Origin: Prevotella sp. P2-180
GTDB taxonomy: Bacteria; Bacteroidota; Bacteroidia; Bacteroidales; Bacteroidaceae
Length of the DNA stretch: 57,342 bases
Assembly (NCBI RefSeq): GCF_002251435.1
Contig: NZ_NPJI01000099.1
Location: 1 to 57,342 of the forward strand
Reading direction: 5' to 3'
In this document: positions 1-7,958 of the stretch, in pieces
Position numbering within the stretch: the first letter of the stretch is position 1
How the letters are laid out: the number at the start of each line of letters is the position of its first letter
Notes under the pieces: model-generated
Seen by the model: only the letters and a program-made list of their open reading frames with translations
Database searches by the model: none
Told to the model about the DNA's origin: nothing
Program-made: the position numbers and the translations under genes

Positions 1-36
1 TTTCAAGGAGGTTTCAAATTATAAGTATAATATATA

Positions 37-73
37 TAATAATAAATAATATATTTATATATATTTATTATTA
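37..73. repeat. AT-rich hairpin near left edge
   Basis: A 12-bp perfect inverted repeat (TAATAATAAATA at 37-48, complement at 62-73) with a 13-nt AT-only spacer. It lies in an AT-only block of the first 80 bases. It could be a weak terminator or a DNA-unwinding/cruciform site; nothing else in the sequence decides. The stretch 1-648 holds no gene I trust: this hairpin, the larger inverted repeat at 103-243, and the promoter at 510-541 are all that I see. Confidence 0.55.
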
Positions 74-102
74 ACTACGAAAACATATACATGCAAAATG
101 AA

Positions 103-243
103 TTTGCTCAATTTGCTTTTGCTCAATTTGCTCACTTTTGCTCGTTTTTACAAGGCAAAAATATTATAACTACCTATGTCTCAATACCTTACAAGACACA
201 CCCTTGTTTTGCGAGCAAATTGAGCAAAAGCAAATTGAGCAAA
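103..243. repeat. 31-bp perfect inverted repeat made of GAGCAAATT-like units
   Basis: The left arm (103-133) and right arm (213-243) are perfect reverse complements over 31 bp, separated by 79 nt. Each arm is itself built of short iterated units of the form TTGAGCAAA or its complement, and the units continue past the right arm to about 272 and, imperfectly, past the left arm to about 144. An ORF runs through it, but its peptide is only a translation of the repeats (FAQFA..., SKLSK...), so I do not call a gene. Iterated, self-complementary units suggest a protein-binding or replication/recombination site, or a long RNA hairpin. Confidence 0.85.
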
Positions 244-509
244 ATTGAGCAAATTGAGCAAAAAAGCGTGTTTGTTCCGGGTGAAAATGAGGTGACGGAA
301 ATGGGTAAACGGCTTGTTTACTGCAAGGCAGTGAATCCGATGCAGGCGGCATATCCGGATGCTGTTGTAGCGAAGTCACTGCGTGCCTGTTGCGGAAGAA
401 GAACGGAGAAAAAGCAGTAACAGGACGAAGGAATGGCAGACGGAAATGTTAACGCCGAGCGGAGAGAATGTTAAATCTTTAATTTGAGACGAAAATAATT
501 GAGAAAATA

Positions 510-541
510 TTTGGAATAACGAAAAATATTTCGTAACTTTG
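510..541 (+). promoter_or_regulatory. Bacteroidota-type promoter of the DUF6266-like gene
   Basis: TTTG at 510-513 (-33 box) and TAACTTTG at 534-541 (-7 box) with a 20-nt spacer, matching the Bacteroidota housekeeping promoter. Transcription should start near 546, giving a leader of about 100 nt before the gene at 649. Confidence 0.7.
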
Positions 542-648
542 CATCGTCAAAACAAATCAAGGTATAGCGCAATAAACCATGGATACCAAGAGGAAATATG
601 ACAAGGAGAGAAGTAAAATAAATTATCAACCCTAAATCACTATTTTTT

Positions 649-1575
649 ATGGCAATTTTGAATGGAATACTAAAGAAACTGAACGGTTCGGCTGGTAGCC
701 TCACGTTCAAGCAAGTGAACGGACAGACGGTTGTTTCAGAGAAGCCGTCGACTGTAAGGAACTCTCGAACGCCAAGTCAGCAGCGACAGCGCACAAAGTG
801 GGGAAACGTGGTGCAGATGTACAAGGGCATCTGTCCGCTCATCAACTACGGATTCGAGTCGAAACCCGTGGGATGCAGCGACTACAACATGTTCATGAAG
901 ACGAACATGAAGCTCACCGACATCTATCTCACCCGCGAAGAGGTGGCAGGAGGCGGATGCATAGCGGCTCCATACCAGCTCACCCAGGGCTCGCTCCCGG
1001 CCATCGTGGTGACCGGCTCGGCAGACAACGCCCGCACCGACATCAAGCTCGGCAGCCTCAAAATCGACGCAAGCACCACCGTGAAGGACTTCTCGGCGGC
1101 TGTGGTGACCAACAACCCTGACTACGACTATGGCGACCAAATCTCGTTCTTTGACGTGCTGCAACGTGTGAATGCGGTGACGCAGATACCTTACTGCCAG
1201 TTCCTCGCCACCAACGTGGTGCTCGACAAGACGAGCGAGGTGAAGCTGCTCGACCTCGTGAGCAAGTACGGCTTCGCCACCGTGGACGGCTATCTCGGTC
1301 ATATCGAGGGTGAGGGCAACGGAGTGTATGCGTGGGTTCACAGCCGCAAGGACAGCGGAAAGACTCTTGTGAGCACGCAGATGTTTGTGGACAACAACGC
1401 GGAGATGATAGCCGAGTACAGCGGCGACCAGGCTTACAAGCGCTCTGTGAAGACCTACGGCGGCGAGAGCTCTTCATTCCTCACCCCGGGCACTGCCACC
1501 ACAACCGCCAACAACGGCTCTGCAGGAGAGACTGAAACTCCACCAAGCTCGAGCGATAGCGACCTTGGGAGCTAA
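649..1575 (+). CDS. DUF6266-like hypothetical protein
   Basis: A 308-aa protein of unknown function. The N-terminus (NGILKKLNGSAGSLTFKQ, then a VRNSRTPSQQRQR stretch and KWGNVVQMYKGI) resembles the DUF6266 family found in Bacteroidota, whose members begin with a short Gly-rich segment followed by a basic segment. There is no signal peptide or membrane segment. The last 40 residues are Ser/Thr/Gly-rich low complexity (TTTANNGSAGETETPPSSSDSDLGS-type), unusual for a globular end. The coding DNA is clearly more GC-rich than the flanking AT-rich intergenic DNA. It has its own promoter about 110 bp upstream and is not in an operon. DUF6266 genes are often near mobile-type loci in this phylum (from memory). 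Family call moderately sure; function unknown. Confidence 0.75.
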   Translation: MAILNGILKKLNGSAGSLTFKQVNGQTVVSEKPSTVRNSRTPSQQRQRTKWGNVVQMYKGICPLINYGFESKPVGCSDYNMFMKTNMKLTDIYLTREEVAGGGCIAAPYQLTQGSLPAIVVTGSADNARTDIKLGSLKIDASTTVKDFSAAVVTNNPDYDYGDQISFFDVLQRVNAVTQIPYCQFLATNVVLDKTSEVKLLDLVSKYGFATVDGYLGHIEGEGNGVYAWVHSRKDSGKTLVSTQMFVDNNAEMIAEYSGDQAYKRSVKTYGGESSSFLTPGTATTTANNGSAGETETPPSSSDSDLGS

Positions 1576-1682
1576 CGAAATATCTACATTTTCGGAATTA
1601 AAGATGTATCTTTGCAAAGGTTTTTTAGACAAAACCAATTTGGAAGAAACTTTAAACAACATGATACCCTATTTATTCAAAA

Positions 1683-1722
1683 AAAAAGGGTGGTGTACAA
1701 CGCTTTGTACCCTACCCTTTTT
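1683..1722. terminator. Bidirectional terminator downstream of tRNA-Ser
   Basis: An 18-bp stem with two mismatches (arms 1683-1700 and 1705-1722) and a 4-nt loop, A-rich on the left and T-rich on the right, so it works in both directions. On the minus strand it lies just past the 3' end of tRNA-Ser and is followed by a T run. On the plus strand it would end transcription from 649-1575 or from a possible promoter box TATCTTTG at 1607-1614. Confidence 0.75.
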
Positions 1723-1745
1723 AATAAATTAATAAGACTATGGAG

Positions 1746-1830
1746 CGGAGAGAGAGGGATTCGAACCCCCGGTGCCTCTCAGCACGACGGTTTTCAAGAC
1801 CGTTGTAATCGACCACTCTACCATCTCTCC
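1746..1830 (-). tRNA. tRNA-Ser (anticodon TGA)
   Basis: Read on the minus strand from 1830, the sequence folds as a class II tRNA: acceptor GGAGAGA pairs with TCTCTCC, anticodon loop CTTGAAA carries TGA (Ser, UCA codons), a long variable arm follows as expected for serine, and the T-loop is TTCGAAT. Discriminator base is G. CCA is not encoded. A promoter precedes it and a strong hairpin follows. tRNA-Ser genes are common integration sites, but I see no integrase or att duplication here. Confidence 0.96.
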
Positions 1831-1868
1831 TTTGAGGGAGCAACAGTGTTGCGTCTCAATTGCGGGTG

Positions 1869-1900
1869 CAAAGGTACACACTTTTTTCTTATTCTCCAAA
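1869..1900 (-). promoter_or_regulatory. Promoter of tRNA-Ser
   Basis: On the minus strand: TTTG at 1900-1897, 20-nt spacer, TACCTTTG at 1876-1869. This is a complete -33/-7 pair and places the start about 33 nt upstream of the mature tRNA. Confidence 0.75.
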
Positions 1901-1979
1901 TTTTTTGGACGTTTTTTTTATATTTACCTTAAATTTTTCTGTTTTTACCCCATTTTTGACCCTATTTCACTCCTTAATC

Positions 1980-2010
1980 TTGGTTTTTTCATACTTTATA
2001 TGTAATTTTG
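1980..2010 (+). promoter_or_regulatory. Promoter of mutS2, almost leaderless
   Basis: TTGG at 1980-1983, 19-nt spacer, TAATTTTG at 2003-2010. The ATG is at 2015, only 4 nt after the -7 box, so the predicted transcript begins at or within a few bases of the start codon. Confidence 0.65.
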
Positions 2011-2014
2011 CACC

Positions 2015-4570
2015 ATGATTTATCCAAAGAATTTTGAAAGCAAAATAGGCTTCGACGAGGTTCGGGCCATAATGAAATCACATTGTCTTAGCACAATGGG
2101 AAAGGAGACGGTGGACAACATGACACCGTCGGACCAAGCAATGGAAGTGAACGAACGACTCACGCAAACAAGGGAATTCAGACTGCTCATGGAACAGCAC
2201 GACGACTTCCCCATGAACTTCTTCTTCGACGTGAGGGAGGCCGTGGCAAGAATAAGACTCGAGGGAACACACCTTGAAACGGAGGAACTCTTCGACCTCA
2301 GACGATCGCTGGAAACCATACACAGAATGACGTCTTTCCTCAGAAGAAGTGACAATGCGGACAACTCTTCTGAGGAGGAATCCACATTCGCCTACCCCGC
2401 CTTAGCACGCATGACCGACGAGGTGAAGACCTTTCCCGACATCATACGCCAGACAGACAGAATTCTCGACAAGTTCGGACGCATAAAAGACAACGCCTCC
2501 GACCACCTCTTTACTATCAGACAGGAATTGGCTCGTACTGAGGGTAGCATATCAAAAACCCTCAACAGCATACTCAGAGCGGCACAAAGCGACGGACTGG
2601 TTGAAAAGGACGTGGCTCCCACCATGCGCGACGGACGTCTCGTGATACCTATAGCTCCGGCTATGAAAAAAAAGATAAAGGGCATCGTGCACGACGAGTC
2701 GGCTACGGGAAAGACCGTGTTTGTGGAACCGGCGGAAGTGGTAGAGGCAAACAACAAAGTGAGGGAACTCGAAGCCGAAGAGCGGAGGGAGATAATAAGG
2801 ATTCTGACTGACATCACTGCCATCGTCAGGCCTCACGTGAAAGAAATACTACGCTCTTACGTGTTTATGGGACAAATAGATAATGTACACGCACGAGCGG
2901 AAATGGCAAAACAGATGAAAGCCATTGAACCTGCGGTTGACAACAAGCCTCTGATAGACTGGATAGAGGCCCGACACCCGCTGCTGCAGAGTTCACTCGA
3001 AAAACAGGGAAAAAAAATAGTGCCGTTGGAAATCACGCTCACAGCAGACAAGCGCATACTTATTATCTCAGGACCTAACGCCGGTGGAAAATCGGTGTGC
3101 CTTAAGACCGTGGGACTAATGCAGTATATGCTGCAATGCGGCCTGTCGATACCCGTGAGCGAAAGGTCGAAGACGGGCGTGTTCCAAAATATCATGATAG
3201 ACATTGGCGACGAACAAAGCATTGCCGACGATCTCAGCACCTACTCAAGCCACCTGCTGAACATGAAAAACATGATGCGACACGCCAACAACGCCACACT
3301 GCTGCTCATCGATGAGTTCGGTGGAGGAACGGAACCCACCATCGGTGGAGCCATAGCCGAAAGTGTACTGAAACAGTTCTGTAAGAAAAAGGCTTACGGA
3401 GTGATAACCACACACTACCAGAACCTCAAGCACTTTGCCGACAGCCACGAAGGCGTGGTGAACGGTGCCATGCTCTACGACCGCCACGAGATGCGCGCCC
3501 TCTTCCAACTTGCCATCGGACAGCCAGGCTCTTCATTTGCCATAGAGATTGCTAGAAAGACGGGAATACCCGAGGAGGTGATTGCCGACGCGTCGGAAAT
3601 AGTGGGCAGCGACTACATCCAAAGCGACAAATACCTACAGGACATTGTGCGCGACAAACGATACTGGGAAGCAAAAAGACAGACCATACACCAGCACGAG
3701 AAATCTCTCGAACAGAAAATCGCCAACTACGAGAAGGAGCTGCAGGAACTGGAACGCAGCCGAAAGGAGATAATCCGAAAGGCTAAGGAACAGGCGGAGG
3801 AAATATACCGCGAAGGCAATAAACGCATAGAAAACGCCATTCGGGAGATAAAGGAGAAACAGGCGGAAAAAGAGGCAACAAAACGCATAAGGGAAGAACT
3901 CAAGGCCTTTGAGGAGGGCATGATGGAGGCTGGAGGAAAGAACGAGACCGACGAGATGATAGAGCGCAAGATGAAGCAGATACAGCAGAGGCGGGAGAGA
4001 AAGGCTAAACGAAAGGAGGAAAAGATGAAAAACCAGCCCGCCGCCAACACTGAGACACCTGCACAGCAACCTGCCAAGGACCAGACAGAGATAGTGAAGG
4101 GCGACACCGTAAGGATAAAAGGACTTACAACGGTGGGACGCGTGGAACTAATAGACGGAAAGATGGCTACCGTGGTGTTTGGAGACATGAAGACGAAAAT
4201 GAGGGTAGAAAGGCTCGAACACGCAAAGCCTGTGGTGACATCCACAAAAACCGACGACCGCAAGCAGTTGCTCGGCTACGACGTGAGCCAGCAGACCCGC
4301 TCGGCCATCGACTCCCGCAAGCTGAACTTCAAGCAAGACATAGACATACGTGGCATGAGGGCCGATGAGGCTCTCAACGCCGTAATGTATTTCATCGACG
4401 ACGCCATACTCGTGGGCATGAGCCGCATACGCATTCTTCACGGTACCGGTACTGGAGCCCTGCGGCAGGCCGTAAGGCAGTATCTGAACACGGTGCCCAA
4501 CGTCAAGGCATTCCGCGACGAACATGTGCAATTTGGCGGAGCGGGTATCACGGTGGTGGACATAGACTGA
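2015..4570 (+). CDS. mutS2: Endonuclease MutS2 (MutS-family ATPase with Smr domain)
   Basis: An 851-aa cytoplasmic ATPase of the MutS2 family, which acts on branched DNA and suppresses homologous recombination, and in some bacteria rescues collided ribosomes. It has MutS-like core helices up to about residue 340, Walker A GPNAGGKS near 353, Walker B LLLIDEFGGGTEP near 430, then a long charged coiled coil (about 520-680, rich in KEEKAERK-type sequence) and a C-terminal Smr domain (about 775-851) with DIRGMRADEAL and the HGTGTGALR motif. Length is slightly above the usual 780-830. The MIYPKNFE start fits homologues as I recall them and leaves only 4 nt after the promoter box. It stands alone with its own promoter. 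Confidence 0.95.
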   Translation: MIYPKNFESKIGFDEVRAIMKSHCLSTMGKETVDNMTPSDQAMEVNERLTQTREFRLLMEQHDDFPMNFFFDVREAVARIRLEGTHLETEELFDLRRSLETIHRMTSFLRRSDNADNSSEEESTFAYPALARMTDEVKTFPDIIRQTDRILDKFGRIKDNASDHLFTIRQELARTEGSISKTLNSILRAAQSDGLVEKDVAPTMRDGRLVIPIAPAMKKKIKGIVHDESATGKTVFVEPAEVVEANNKVRELEAEERREIIRILTDITAIVRPHVKEILRSYVFMGQIDNVHARAEMAKQMKAIEPAVDNKPLIDWIEARHPLLQSSLEKQGKKIVPLEITLTADKRILIISGPNAGGKSVCLKTVGLMQYMLQCGLSIPVSERSKTGVFQNIMIDIGDEQSIADDLSTYSSHLLNMKNMMRHANNATLLLIDEFGGGTEPTIGGAIAESVLKQFCKKKAYGVITTHYQNLKHFADSHEGVVNGAMLYDRHEMRALFQLAIGQPGSSFAIEIARKTGIPEEVIADASEIVGSDYIQSDKYLQDIVRDKRYWEAKRQTIHQHEKSLEQKIANYEKELQELERSRKEIIRKAKEQAEEIYREGNKRIENAIREIKEKQAEKEATKRIREELKAFEEGMMEAGGKNETDEMIERKMKQIQQRRERKAKRKEEKMKNQPAANTETPAQQPAKDQTEIVKGDTVRIKGLTTVGRVELIDGKMATVVFGDMKTKMRVERLEHAKPVVTSTKTDDRKQLLGYDVSQQTRSAIDSRKLNFKQDIDIRGMRADEALNAVMYFIDDAILVGMSRIRILHGTGTGALRQAVRQYLNTVPNVKAFRDEHVQFGGAGITVVDID

Positions 4571-4632
4571 GGACTTACAGTTAAATTGTCATAAAATTAT
4601 TGGAAAGTTCACGCCGTGTTGGAATATTTTTA

Positions 4633-4640
4633 TAACTTTG
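4633..4640 (+). promoter_or_regulatory. -7 promoter box of the TlpA-like gene
   Basis: TAACTTTG followed by GCC, about 34 nt before the ATG at 4674. No convincing -33 box at the expected distance. Confidence 0.55.
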
Positions 4641-4673
4641 CCGCATTATTAACCAAAATAAATAAGAGAAGAA

Positions 4674-5765
4674 ATGAAAAAGACTATCCTTATGAACCTT
4701 CTGATGGCTACTGCCATCACCGCCACGGCTCAAGACGTGACATTCAAGGTTAAGGGCACAGTGCCTGACACGGTAAAGACCGTTGTGGTGTTTGTTAACG
4801 GCAACCAAAGAAACCCCATAGCCACCGCCAGCGTCTCCGGAGGAAAATTCACCATTGAGGGACAGGCTCCAAAGGACGCCATCCTCGGCATCGGATACCC
4901 GCAACAGCGAGGCATAAGAAACATGCCGGCCGTGAACGACGGGGAACCTATTGAAATAATGCTCACCGACGAGTCGTGGGTGAAGGGCTCAAAACTAAAC
5001 AATGAGTTCAGCAACATGAACAACCAGAGCAACATCATGATATTGGCTGCCTCACAAATCAAGGAATGGCAGGAACTGAGAAACGACAAGACGGCTGAGG
5101 GAAAAGCCAAGTTAGAGAAAATAACAAAGGAAATAACAGCCATGGAAGAGAAGTGTGACAGCATAAAGATTGAATATGTAAAGGCTCACAGCAACGACGT
5201 CACACCGGCTTATTTAATGAGTCAGATGTACTACCAGTTTGACTACAAGGAACTCACAGACTTCATCAACTCAGGTGCAGTATGGGTTAACCATCCGATG
5301 TGCGCCCCAATGAAAAAACAGGTGCAGGCACTTGCCAAGAGACAGCCGGGAGTGATGTTCACCGACCTGGAGATGAACGACATCGACGGAAAGCCGGCAA
5401 AACTCAGCGACTGGGTGGGCAAGGGCAACTATGTGCTCGTGGACTTCTGGGCAAGCTGGTGCGGACCGTGCCGTCGCGAGATGCCACACGTGGTAGAGGC
5501 TTACAACACTTACAAGGAAAAGGGTTTCGACGTGGTTGGAGTGAGCTTCGACAGCAAGGCCGACGCATGGAAGGGTGCCGTAAAGTCTCTCGGACTAAAC
5601 TGGCACAACATATCCGACCTGAAATACTGGCAGTGCGCAGCTGCTGAAGCCTACGGCATCAACAGCATTCCATCGAACATACTCGTTGGCCCCGACGGCA
5701 AGATAGTAGCTTCCGACCTGCGCGGACAAGCCCTGCTCGACAAGCTGGCGGAGATTTATAAGTGA
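4674..5765 (+). CDS. TlpA/ResA-like thiol:disulfide oxidoreductase with N-terminal DUF4369-type domain
   Basis: A 363-aa exported protein. Residues 1-19 form a signal peptide ending in a signal peptidase I type site (TATAQ). The middle part (20-215) resembles DUF4369, the beta-rich domain that in Bacteroidota commonly precedes an AhpC/TSA-Redoxin domain. The C-terminal 140 residues form a thioredoxin fold with active site WASWCGPCRREMPHV (Cys at about 263 and 266) and the cis-Pro region SIPSNILVGPDG. It should reduce or exchange disulfides in periplasmic proteins; the substrate cannot be told. It has its own promoter and is followed by a palindromic repeat that may act as terminator before the lipoprotein array. 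Confidence 0.9.
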   Translation: MKKTILMNLLMATAITATAQDVTFKVKGTVPDTVKTVVVFVNGNQRNPIATASVSGGKFTIEGQAPKDAILGIGYPQQRGIRNMPAVNDGEPIEIMLTDESWVKGSKLNNEFSNMNNQSNIMILAASQIKEWQELRNDKTAEGKAKLEKITKEITAMEEKCDSIKIEYVKAHSNDVTPAYLMSQMYYQFDYKELTDFINSGAVWVNHPMCAPMKKQVQALAKRQPGVMFTDLEMNDIDGKPAKLSDWVGKGNYVLVDFWASWCGPCRREMPHVVEAYNTYKEKGFDVVGVSFDSKADAWKGAVKSLGLNWHNISDLKYWQCAAAEAYGINSIPSNILVGPDGKIVASDLRGQALLDKLAEIYK

Positions 5766-5770
5766 GGAGA

Positions 5771-5891
5771 GAGGAGTGAGGAATGTTTTAGAAGGTAGAG
5801 GGTAGAGATATGAACTGAGCCGCCCTTCTGCATGGCCGAAAATCCAGGCTTGGACATATCTATACCCTCTTCCCTCCAAAACTCTCCTCGC
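5771..5891. repeat. Palindromic repeat element, copy A (left flank of lipoprotein array)
   Basis: An imperfect long inverted repeat: left arm 5771-5812 (GAGGAGTGAGGAATG... ending GAGATATG) and right arm 5855-5891 are reverse complements with a few gaps. The centre (GAACTGAGCCGCCCT...) is shared with copy B at 13191-13318: 5801-5826 is identical to 13216-13241 (26 nt). The two copies sit in direct orientation at the two ends of the four-gene lipoprotein array. It probably doubles as a transcription terminator. Confidence 0.8.
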
Positions 5892-5929
5892 TAACCACAC
5901 TTATTGTTTAAAATAAAAAACATAGCATT

Positions 5930-7927
5930 ATGCATAAGATTCTTCTACCAATAATGATGATCGCCATGCTGCTCACCACGGCATGCACAGTGAGCGACAA
6001 CCCAAGCAGCGGCGACAACAACACCGGAGCCGGTGACCACAACGTGAGACGTTACAGCCCCATAACAGCCAATACCGAGAGTAATAATTGGATAAACTGC
6101 GGATGCTATGCCGCTGATGCCGAAAACATTTTCTTCTCAAACGTGGAGAACAACATACAGAGGCTATACTGCAGAAACATAAAAAGCGGGAAACTTACCA
6201 TTGTAGACGAAGAAAGTATTAATGACTTAGGAGACAAGTTCAAATACGCTTTCATAGAAGACGGATACCTATATTACTCCCAATACATTGACGGCGTAAA
6301 CATATACAACAGGGTAAAGACAGACCTCAGCCAAAAACCCGAAAGGAGATATCGGGAAAACAAGGAAATGCTTTATGCCTACGCATTCGCCCGGGTTGGG
6401 AAAAAAGTATATTTCAACACCGACGACAATATGGAAAACATGGCATACTGCATCAAAACATGGGACCTGGACACAAATGAAACTGAGACTGTGAACATTG
6501 CAGGGGACATTGACCAATACTACGGATTCAAAGTACAGGACAACAAACTCTTCGCCTCCATGCCGATAAATAAAGGAAACAGCCATGGAGCAAACATTGT
6601 ATGCTTCGACCTCACGACAGGCAAGAAAACAGAACTTGTCGATTTTTGCCGTGCCAACAACAGGGCAACCATCATGGACGGGAGACTCTACTACTATGAC
6701 AACAAGCTTTGCAGCGTGGACCTTGAAGGCAAAAACCCACAAACACACATAACTCTTGAGAACATAATATCCACCAACTCGCACGACGGTCTGATATATA
6801 TCATGACCCGCAACAGTACTACTTCTACAAAATCTGTCTACACCTACAAACCCGGCGAGGGCGAGGCGAGACTGTTGGCCGACAACATTTCCACCGGCTA
6901 CGCCATACCCCAAGTCAATGCCTACGGCGACATAATTTTCGGACAATCACACAAAACCGACTTAAACAACTTGTCGGAAACTTACTACAGGATTGAGAAA
7001 GGAAATGGAGCCTTTGAGCCTCTCATCACACCGGGCGAGGCCGCCGAACGTCTTGACAGAGGCATTTACCTGCAAGGCAATACTGCTGACGCATATGCAA
7101 AACTGCTCAATATGATTACGCTGAACTGTATTCTCGAGGACAACGCAACAGACGTGACCGTGACATGGAACATCGAAGGCAAAACCATACAAGGCAAATA
7201 CGACTACAACGGAAAAACCTCTTTGGCATACTCTTTTGGCCAACAGGGAACAAAAGACATAAGCTGCAGTGTGGACTACTTCGTAAACGGAGACAAGAGA
7301 CATCTGGAAAAGTCATTCAAAATCGCGGTTTTCAAGCCATACAACAAAGAAGGAGTGACACCTCGCACCACCATTGAAGAACTTCATTCCATTTACCCGA
7401 ACATTGAACAATACGACAAGGATGAAGTCATTGCATTAAGGACAAAGGAGGATAATGTCACAAACAAGATATTTGTATTCAACAAAAACAGCAACATCAT
7501 CTACTTCTACTCTTCAACGTACAAGACAACAGAGGCCAACCCGCTCGCCAATCTCGAAAAAAACATCAACGACGGGTTCCCGGAGACGGAAGGAGAATAT
7601 CAAAGGGGAATATTCCTCACAAGTGAAGACAGTGGTTCTCTTTACGAGCCATCTGACCTCGAAGGCATTGAAGGTATCACAGCGGAGGACATAGCCTTGA
7701 TAAAGAAATGGCAAAACAACGAGGCTACAGAAACCGACCACCCACTGCTACTCGAAGCGGCAAAACGTCTTCGAATAATGCTTTATGCGGATTATGAGAC
7801 CATGGTGACCATAGCAGCACTGCCATTCAACAACCTTTCCAGGTCTTACTCCATCACATACTCTGAAACACACAACACTTTTGTTGTAAAGGAAGTAGGT
7901 TCATTCTTGAAGGTATCGCAAGAATAG
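5930..7927 (+). CDS. Lipoprotein with beta-propeller-like repeats, paralogue 1
   Basis: A 665-aa exported lipoprotein; lipobox LLTTAC with Cys19, followed by a linker TVSDNPSSGDNNTGAGDHNV. Residues about 40-370 contain recurring segments such as EDGYLYYSQ, DGRLYYYDNKLCSVDLEG and SHDGLIYIMTR, the pattern of DUF5050-type beta-propellers. Residues about 390-475 look like an Ig/PKD-type beta-sandwich (DVTVTWNIEGK, SCSVDYFVNGDK), and the last 190 residues are a domain I do not recognise. It is the first of four tandem paralogues with nearly identical signal and linker DNA but diverged bodies. The expected location is the outer membrane, possibly the surface. No catalytic motif is visible; binding or adhesion is only a guess. 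Confidence 0.8.
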   Translation: MHKILLPIMMIAMLLTTACTVSDNPSSGDNNTGAGDHNVRRYSPITANTESNNWINCGCYAADAENIFFSNVENNIQRLYCRNIKSGKLTIVDEESINDLGDKFKYAFIEDGYLYYSQYIDGVNIYNRVKTDLSQKPERRYRENKEMLYAYAFARVGKKVYFNTDDNMENMAYCIKTWDLDTNETETVNIAGDIDQYYGFKVQDNKLFASMPINKGNSHGANIVCFDLTTGKKTELVDFCRANNRATIMDGRLYYYDNKLCSVDLEGKNPQTHITLENIISTNSHDGLIYIMTRNSTTSTKSVYTYKPGEGEARLLADNISTGYAIPQVNAYGDIIFGQSHKTDLNNLSETYYRIEKGNGAFEPLITPGEAAERLDRGIYLQGNTADAYAKLLNMITLNCILEDNATDVTVTWNIEGKTIQGKYDYNGKTSLAYSFGQQGTKDISCSVDYFVNGDKRHLEKSFKIAVFKPYNKEGVTPRTTIEELHSIYPNIEQYDKDEVIALRTKEDNVTNKIFVFNKNSNIIYFYSSTYKTTEANPLANLEKNINDGFPETEGEYQRGIFLTSEDSGSLYEPSDLEGIEGITAEDIALIKKWQNNEATETDHPLLLEAAKRLRIMLYADYETMVTIAALPFNNLSRSYSITYSETHNTFVVKEVGSFLKVSQE

Positions 7928-7958
7928 ATTTTTCAAGAAATAATAAACGCAGTCAATT

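Noticed and set aside
91..420. 109-aa open frame across the GAGCAAATT inverted repeat
   Set aside because: Most of the peptide is a translation of the repeats (FAQFA, SKLSK, IEQIEQ); no homology recognised and no promoter or ribosome site at its start.
736..1341. 201-aa frame antisense to the DUF6266-like gene
   Set aside because: A shadow of a GC-rich coding region; composition is His/Val-rich in a way typical of antisense frames.
1746..1830. tRNA-Ser as an integration site of a genomic island
   Set aside because: No integrase next to it and no direct repeat of the tRNA 3' end was seen in the window.
5771..5891. Palindromic repeat as an IS or CRISPR element
   Set aside because: No transposase, no regular spacing and no array of identical repeats; better explained as a REP-like intergenic repeat.
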